A stretch of 64,000 nucleotides of DNA from NCBI RefSeq assembly GCF_010015445.1, contig NC_053120.1, forward strand, positions 18,192,308 to 18,256,307, written 5' to 3'. Below the pieces are notes generated by a model. It was not told the DNA's origin. It did no database searches and saw only the letters and a program-made list of their open reading frames with translations. This document shows positions 59,011-64,000 of the stretch, in pieces. The translations under genes were made by a program, and so were the position numbers. The stretch is from Perca fluviatilis. Lineage: Eukaryota; Chordata; Actinopteri; Perciformes; Percidae. Within the stretch, counting starts at the first letter, position 1; every line of letters starts with the position of its first letter.

Positions 59011-60125
59011 TAAAGTATAGTATGAAAAAAAAAAGTGATGACAAATTCATAGTATTTAGTATTTCGAAAAAGTGATATGAGGTCCTAATATAGTATGTTG
59101 AAAAAATTGATTAAAAGTCATAGTATAGTATGTTGAGTAAAGTGATAAAAAGTCATAACATAGTATGTCGAAAAAAGTGATAAAAATGTCATAGTATAGT
59201 ACGTCGAAAAAAGTGATTAATTGTCATGGTATAGTATGTTGAGTAAAGTGATAAAAAGTCATAGTATGTCGAAAAAAGTAATTAAAAGTCATAGTATAGT
59301 ATGTTGAGTAAAGTGATAAAGAAGTCATAGTATAATATGTCGAAAAAAGCGGTTAAAAAGTCAAAGTATAGTATATCGAGAAAAGTCATAAAAATGTATA
59401 GTATAGTATGTCGGAAAAAGTGATAAAAAAGTCATAGTATAGTATGTCGAAAACATTTATGAAAAATTCATAGTATAGTATGCCGAAAAAGTGATAAAAA
59501 GGTCATAGTTTACTATGACCTTTTTATCACTTTTATGTTTTTATGTCGAAAAAAGTCACAGTATGTTTTAAAAAAGTGATAACAACTTCATAGTATATAG
59601 TATGTCGAAAAAGGTGATACAAAGTCCTTGTATAGTATGTTGAATAAAGTGATAAAAAGTCATAGTATGTAGAAAAAAGTGATAAAAAATTCATAGTATA
59701 GTACATTGAAAAAAGTGATAAAATGTCATAGTATGTCGGAAAAAGTGATTAAAAGTCATAGTATAGTAAGTCGAAAAAAGTCATAGTATACTATGTCGTA
59801 AAAAGGGGAAAAACTAATATTATAGTAGGTCAAAAAATTGCTAAGAAAGTCATAGTTTATCGTATGAAGTGATAAAAAGTCATTGTATATAGTATGTCGA
59901 AAAAAGTGATAAAAAGTCATTGTATATAGTATGTCGAAAAAAGTGATAAAAAGTCCAAGTATAGTATGTCAAAAGATCTGATAAAAAGTAATAGTATAAT
60001 CTGTCGAAAAAAGCCATTAAAAAGTCCAAGTATAGTATTTTGAGAAAAGTCATAGTACAGTATGTTGAAAAAAAGTCATAGTATACTATGTCGAAAAGTG
60101 ATTTAAAAAAAGGTCATAGTATAGT
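59011..60125 (+). repeat. AT-rich satellite, array 6
   Basis: The longest array, in direct orientation and about 1.1 kb. Blocks alternate between forms ending TTGAGTAAAGTGATAAA and GTCGAAAAAAGTGATAAA, suggesting sub-family or higher-order structure. A small internal inversion is at about 59505-59540 (TACTATGACCTTTTTATCAC). Confidence 0.93.
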
Positions 60126-60198
60126 GTGTTAAGACACAGTTGTAGGTTTCTGTTTAATTGGTCGCACAAGTAATAACCACAGAAGAATCTAAATTCCT

Positions 60199-60269
60199 AT
60201 CGAAAATGGCGGTGATCCCGCTACCTTTCGCGTGTTAAGCAAGCCCTGTACTATTTGAGCTAATTCTCC
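60199..60269 (-). pseudogene. tRNA-Ala-derived relic, copy 3
   Basis: Minus strand from 60269: GGAGAATTAGCTCAAATAG, anticodon region CTTAACACG (AGC changed to AAC), then AGGTAGCGGGATCACCGCC. D-arm changes (AATAGTACAGG) and the altered anticodon indicate a pseudogene. It is divergently paired with tRNA-Ser at 60417. Confidence 0.72.
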
Positions 60270-60416
60270 TACATGAACAACGACCGTGTATCTCCATCTA
60301 GATTGAATCTTCCTAATCTACTCCATGCCGCATTTTCAAGACTGACTAGGCTTGTGTAAACACTCTAGGCGTTACCTGGATCAGACCTTTCCTTTTAGAA
60401 AACACATTCATAGGTA

Positions 60417-60493
60417 GACGAGGTGGCTGCGTGGTTAAGGCGATGGATGGCTGATTGTTCTCTGCACGCGTGGCTTCGAATCCCATCCTTGTC
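60417..60493 (+). pseudogene. tRNA-Ser-derived relic with anticodon-arm deletion
   Basis: Complete at both ends: GACGAGGTGGCTGCGTGG at the start, TTCGAATCCCATCC and TTGTC at the end, and box A and box B both present. At 77 nt it is about five bases shorter than tRNA-Ser. The loss is in the anticodon arm (GGATGGCTGATTG), destroying the GCT anticodon loop. Pol III promoter boxes look usable, so it could be transcribed but not decode. Confidence 0.78.
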
Positions 60494-60610
60494 AAACCAT
60501 ACTTCTTTATTCTGCAACATTGTCAACAATATAACTGGCTGCATTCAAACAACTCTCTTTGCAACAGTGTTATCAGTTTCTCCAAGAAAAAGTTATCATG
60601 TTATTATTGT
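60494..60610 (+). repeat. tRNA-Ser 3' flank unit, copy 2
   Basis: Homologous to 58900-59010, with an extended end GTTATCAGTTTCTCC also present in copy 3. Confidence 0.82.
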
Positions 60611-60612
60611 TT

Positions 60613-60984
60613 AAGTATAGTATGTTCAAAGTCATAAAAAGTCATAGTTTAGTTTGTCGAAAAAAGTAATGAAGAAGTCATAGTGTAGTATCTTGAGGAA
60701 AATCATAAAACAAATCATAGTATAGTATATTGAAAAAGTCATAGTTTAGTTCGTCGAAAAAAGTCATGAAAAAGTCATAGTATAGTATGTTGAATAAACT
60801 GATGAAGGTTATAGTATACTATACTATACTAGTTATAGTATAGTATGTCAAAAAAGCCATTAAAAAGTCATAGTAGTTCAAAAAAAGTCCTAAAAAGTCA
60901 TAGTATAGTATGTCGGAATTTCGGATAAAAGTCATTGTTTAGTAAGTCAACAAAAATTAGTATATTATGTTGGAAAAAGTCATA
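60613..60984 (+). repeat. AT-rich satellite, array 7
   Basis: Direct orientation, more diverged. A local TATACTATACTATACTAG palindrome cluster lies at about 60813-60840. Confidence 0.88.
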
Positions 60985-61019
60985 GTATCAGACCTTTACT
61001 TTAAAACAGCATGAAGACA

Positions 61020-61101
61020 GATGAGATGGCTGAGTGGTTAAGGCAAAAGGCTGTTAATCCTTTCTCCTCAGCATGCATGGGTTCAAAGCCCATCCTTATT
61101 G
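61020..61101 (+). pseudogene. tRNA-Ser-derived relic with altered anticodon
   Basis: Starts GATGAGATGGCTGAGTGG and keeps the T-arm ATGGGTTCAAAGCCCAT. It has the full 82-nt length of tRNA-Ser. The anticodon loop reads CTGTTAA, so GCT (Ser) has become GTT (Asn codons). The anticodon stem has changed on both sides (AAAGG with CCTTT), partly keeping pairing. An upstream tRNA-Ala partner is absent; only the last part of the spacer (CAGACCTTTACTTT) precedes it. Confidence 0.75.
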
Positions 61102-61225
61102 AGCTATGTGGCTTTAGTCTGCTACAGTTACATGTTAACAATATTTGGCTGCATTCAAACAAATCTTTTTGCAACTATGTTATCAGTTTCTCCCAGAAAA
61201 AATTCTCATGTCATTATTATTTTAG
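61102..61225 (+). repeat. tRNA-Ser 3' flank unit, copy 3
   Basis: Homologous to the other two flanks (GGCTGCATTCAAACAAATC, GTTATCAGTTTCTCCC). Confidence 0.82.
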
Positions 61226-61959
61226 TATAGTATGTGGAAAGACAGAGTTTAGTATGTTGAAAAAGTCATCAAATTCATAGTATTGTATGTCGAACAAAGT
61301 CACAGCATGTCGAAAAAAGTGACAACAAAGTCATAGTATACTATGTCGAAAAAAGTGAAAGAAATTCATATTATAGTATGTCAAAAAAATTGCTAAGAAA
61401 GTCATAGTATAGTATGTCGGAAAAAAAGGCATTAAAAAGTCAGAGTATAGTATATTGAGAAAAGTCATGAAAAAGTCATAGTACAGTATGTCAAAAAAAG
61501 TCATAGTATACTATGTCGAATGAAGTGATAAAAAAGTCATAGTGTAGTAAGTTGAAAAAGTTATAGTGTAGTATGTCGAAAAAAGTGATAAAAAGTTCAT
61601 AGTATAGTATGATGGAAAAAAAGTCATAGTATAGTATGTCGAATGAAGTGATAAAAAAGTCATAGTGTAGTAAGTTGAAAAAGTTATAGTGTAGTATGTA
61701 TGAAGTGATAAAAAGGTCATAGTATAGTACGACGGAAAAAAAGTCATAGTATAGTATGTCGAAAAAAGTGCTAAGAAAGTCATAGTATAGTAAGTAGAAT
61801 AAAGCATAGTATAGTATGTTGAAAAGTGATAAAAAGTGATAGTATGGTATGTTGAATAAAGTGATAAAAAAAAGTATATTATGTAGAAAAATGTCACAGT
61901 ATGTCGAAATAAAGTGATAAAAAGTCGAAAGTATGTTGAAAACAAGTCATAGTATAGTA
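61226..61959 (+). repeat. AT-rich satellite, array 8
   Basis: Direct orientation. Within it, a segment of roughly 120 bp starting near 61500 (TCGAATGAAGTGATAAAAA) is repeated near 61637 and again, more diverged, near 62287. The minus-strand open frame of 171 codons at 61511-62026 is a satellite artefact. Confidence 0.92.
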
Positions 61960-62095
61960 TGTCAAAGATAGTCTGGAAGAACATGCAAACTCCAACCAAA
62001 AAGGCCCAGCCCAGACTGGGGATCAAACCAGGGGTCAGAGTCTAATGCTAATGCTTGTTGGAGCAGTGCTAACCAATGAGTCACAGTGCCACTAA
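61960..62095 (-). repeat. tRNA-like SINE cassette, copy 4
   Basis: Minus-strand ACTCATTGGTTAGCACTG box A and GGTTTGATCCCC box B, with the same TCTGGAAGAACATGC satellite junction as the other cassettes. Confidence 0.75.
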
Positions 62096-62654
62096 ACAAA
62101 GCATGTTGAAAACAGTCCTAGCAGAGTAATAATTAAAATGTCATAGTACGGTATGTTGAAAAAAGCGATTAAAAAATTATAGTATAATATGTCGAAAAAA
62201 GTCATAGTATTTTATGTTGAAAAAAAGTGATAACAAAGTCATAGTATAATGGCGATAAAAGTGATAAAAAGTCATAGTATAGTATGTCAAATGAAGTGAT
62301 AAAAAAGTCATAGTGTAGTAATTTGAAAAAGTTATAGTGTAGTATGTATGAAGTGATAAAATTCATAGTATAGTACGACGGAAAAAAAGTCATAGTATAC
62401 TATGTCGAAAAAAGTGCTAAGAAAGTCATAGTATAGTAAGTAGAATAAAGCATAGCATAGTATGTCAAAAAGTGATAGTATGGTATGTTGAAAAAAGTGA
62501 TTAAAAAGTTATAGTATAATATGTCGAAAAAAGTCATAGTATTTTATGTTGAAAAAAAGTGATAACAAAGTCATAGTATAATGGCGATAAAAGTGATAAA
62601 AAGTCATTGTATAGTATGTCGAAAAAAGTAAAAAAAAAAGGTCATAGTATAATA
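62096..62654 (+). repeat. AT-rich satellite, array 9
   Basis: Direct orientation. The stretch at about 62150-62265 is nearly identical to about 62490-62605 (landmarks AAAGTTATAGTATAATATG and AAAGTCATAGTATTTTATG), a recent duplication of about 340-bp period. Confidence 0.92.
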
Positions 62655-62700
62655 TGTCAAAGAATGTCTAGAAGAATATGCAAACTCCACACAAAAAGTC
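62655..62700 (-). repeat. tRNA-like SINE cassette, copy 5 (truncated)
   Basis: Only the edge remains (TCTAGAAGAATATGCAAAC then TCCACACAAAAAG). It marks the right end of the composite array. Confidence 0.65.
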
Positions 62701-63199
62701 TAAGTCATACAAGACACAAATGCAGAAAAATCCTAAAGAAGCACTAAATTTTATAATGATAACACAACAACTGTAAAAAAAAACTGAATCATTATTTTAA
62801 TAGCTGAAGGTTTTGTGAATAGTTTTAAGTTTGGAAGAAGCCTGAAGAGGATGTGAAGATTGCTCCATTGACTTTCAATGTAAAAAGAAAAAAAAGCTTA
62901 ATATTTCAAAAAGTACGAATGGTAAAATAAAGTATAATACAAATGTCCTTAAAGAGCATTTTAATATTTGAATGGTTTTTGTAGCTGAAAGTATGCAGAA
63001 GTAGTAGGCGACCGGAAATTGTATGGTAGAATCCGATAATACTGTGAATCATTTCTATCTAATCATTTTTATCAATTTTGGTGCTTCAAGTGAGAGTTTG
63101 CGAACTTGTCTTTTAGTGACTGAGGACAAGAATTACAAGTTCAAAGGGTTTGAAACAGGTTTAATATTCTGTGTCGCTGTCGCCAATGCTATGCACCTG
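62701..63199. other. No gene seen
   Basis: AT-rich. CTCCATTGACTTTCAATG at 62862-62879 resembles a word found in several fish repeats, so a dispersed repeat is likely here. Confidence 0.4.
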
Positions 63200-63402
63200 T
63201 AACCCAGTCAAGGAAAGGGTTAACAGAAACGTAGTTTTGGCCAATCAGAGGAGGTTGTGCCAGACTCCTGCCTTTGGCTGAGTCTCTCTCTCTCTAAATC
63301 TGTCAGAGGGAGAGCTGGACTGTGGTTGTGAAGTTTAACGTTGGTTGTCAACAGAGAAGAAGAAGTTGGTTATTTCATGGTGCAGATTGAAACGTAAGCA
63401 AC
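63200..63402 (+). promoter_or_regulatory. Possible promoter and first exon (weak)
   Basis: A TTGGCCAATCAG CCAAT box at 63237-63248 is followed about 45 bases later by a TCTCTCTCTCTCT initiator-like tract (63281-63295). After it comes a region open to an ATG at 63377 (TTCATGG context), and then a donor-like AAAC/GTAAGC with GT at 63394. Only six codons (MVQIET) would be in this exon. There is no TATA box or further support. It could also be repeat-derived. Confidence 0.2.
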
Positions 63403-63559
63403 TAAAATTGCTGAATGTCTGTATGTAAACATTGTATCAAATTGGTCATTATCACTGTGACTTATAAAGTGTCATGTTTAGTTCCATCATAGTGTTAATA
63501 GTGTCAAAATACGTTGTTCAGTTGCTAGCTCAGAGATTATCGGCTAATGAAATTACTGA

Positions 63560-63693
63560 TTTAGCGGGGGGGGGGGGGTTAACACAAAGCAAGGCACTGT
63601 ATCTGTGTCACATTCTCATTAGGGGCTGAGCCCCCCTAAAGGTCTGATCCTAGAATCGCCCCTGCTGTGAATGCTGCTGAATCAGCATTCACA
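63560..63693. repeat. Dispersed repeat with G-run and hairpin
   Basis: A run of about 13 G (near 63566-63578), then AGGGGCTGAGCCCCCCTAAA and GATCCTAGAATCGCCCC, matching a fish repeat terminus I recognise but cannot name. Then a perfect 11-bp hairpin: 63666-63676 with 63683-63693, loop CTGAAT. Confidence 0.5.
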
Positions 63694-63914
63694 CAATAGG
63701 TTTCCCTTTTAGAGTTCAGCTGTGTTTTTTTTCTCTTTTCTATATGCCGTTATAAAGACATATTACCATAATCACGCCTTTCCACTGTCATCAAATCGAT
63801 TCAATTCCCCTCCACTGTTCTCAAAGTCCTCTGAGATAAACAACAGTATCTTTGTGTTCAAGGTGAACCATGTGCGCTCTTGTGTGCAGGAATGCATGTT
63901 TTGTGCGTGTGCAT

Positions 63915-63918
<4 letters not shown>
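63694..63918. other. No gene seen
   Basis: Short unique stretch before the terminal microsatellite; no feature supported. Confidence 0.4.

Positions 63919-64000
<82 letters not shown>
63919..64000. repeat. (TG)n microsatellite, cut by window edge
   Basis: At least 40 TG units running to the last base, so the full length is unknown. Confidence 0.97.

Noticed and set aside
60417..60493. Working tRNA-Ser gene
   Set aside because: The anticodon arm has lost about five bases, so it cannot decode normally.
61511..62026. 171-codon open frame on the minus strand rich in Tyr, Thr, Phe, Leu
   Set aside because: It is translated satellite: the same short peptide words repeat with the 35-bp DNA unit.
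55151..62654. Spaced repeats resembling a CRISPR array
   Set aside because: Units have no constant repeat with unique spacers, and the setting is clearly vertebrate.

Overview
The window looks like non-coding DNA from a ray-finned, probably percomorph, fish. I recognise no complete host protein gene. This rests on the many long (TG/CA)n microsatellites, the low gene density, several small non-autonomous DNA transposons of kinds I know from teleost genomes, tRNA-derived SINEs, a fish-type CR1/L2/Rex-like LINE, and hAT transposase fragments with BED or BED-like zinc fingers. Nearly all longer open frames are shadows of microsatellites, satellites or transposons.

Layout. 1-30 kb: mostly unique AT-rich DNA with scattered elements: a dispersed repeat carrying a three-unit telomere motif (about 1.5-1.9 kb), a transposon with an internal 10-bp minisatellite (7.2-7.9 kb), two terminal-inverted-repeat elements (9.5-10.5 kb), a hAT end (14.5 kb), a degenerate 130-bp tandem repeat (17.4-17.9 kb), a MITE beside a CA tract (22.4-22.8 kb), and a fold-back repeat (27.4-27.7 kb). 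30-32.3 kb: a TAA-flanked transposon beside a decayed LINE with endonuclease and reverse transcriptase remnants. 36-54 kb: four hAT-type elements with measured or likely ends; three boundaries (38.5, 50.9, 53.4 kb) carry full or nearly full 8-bp target-site duplications, and a fourth (36.1 kb) a diverged one. Two tRNA-derived SINEs lie at 42-43.5 kb.

55.1-62.7 kb is the most unusual part. An AT-rich satellite with a unit near 35 bp is interspersed with tRNA-Ala and tRNA-Ser(GCT) relics in divergent pairs and with a tRNA-like SINE cassette, forming higher-order units near 1.55 kb. One unit (about 57290-58834) is inverted. Both inversion junctions lie inside the first part of a tRNA-Ser gene, and the tRNA pieces at the two junctions are complementary, as a simple two-break inversion predicts. 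A broken hAT transposase gene lies in the inverted block.

The window ends with a possible promoter/first exon (63.2-63.4 kb), a dispersed repeat and a TG tract cut by the window edge. Host-function claims (candidate exon at 47.4 kb, hairpin at 13.6 kb, promoter at 63.2 kb) are weak hypotheses. Transposon family names come from ends, duplications and remembered families, not from a database search.
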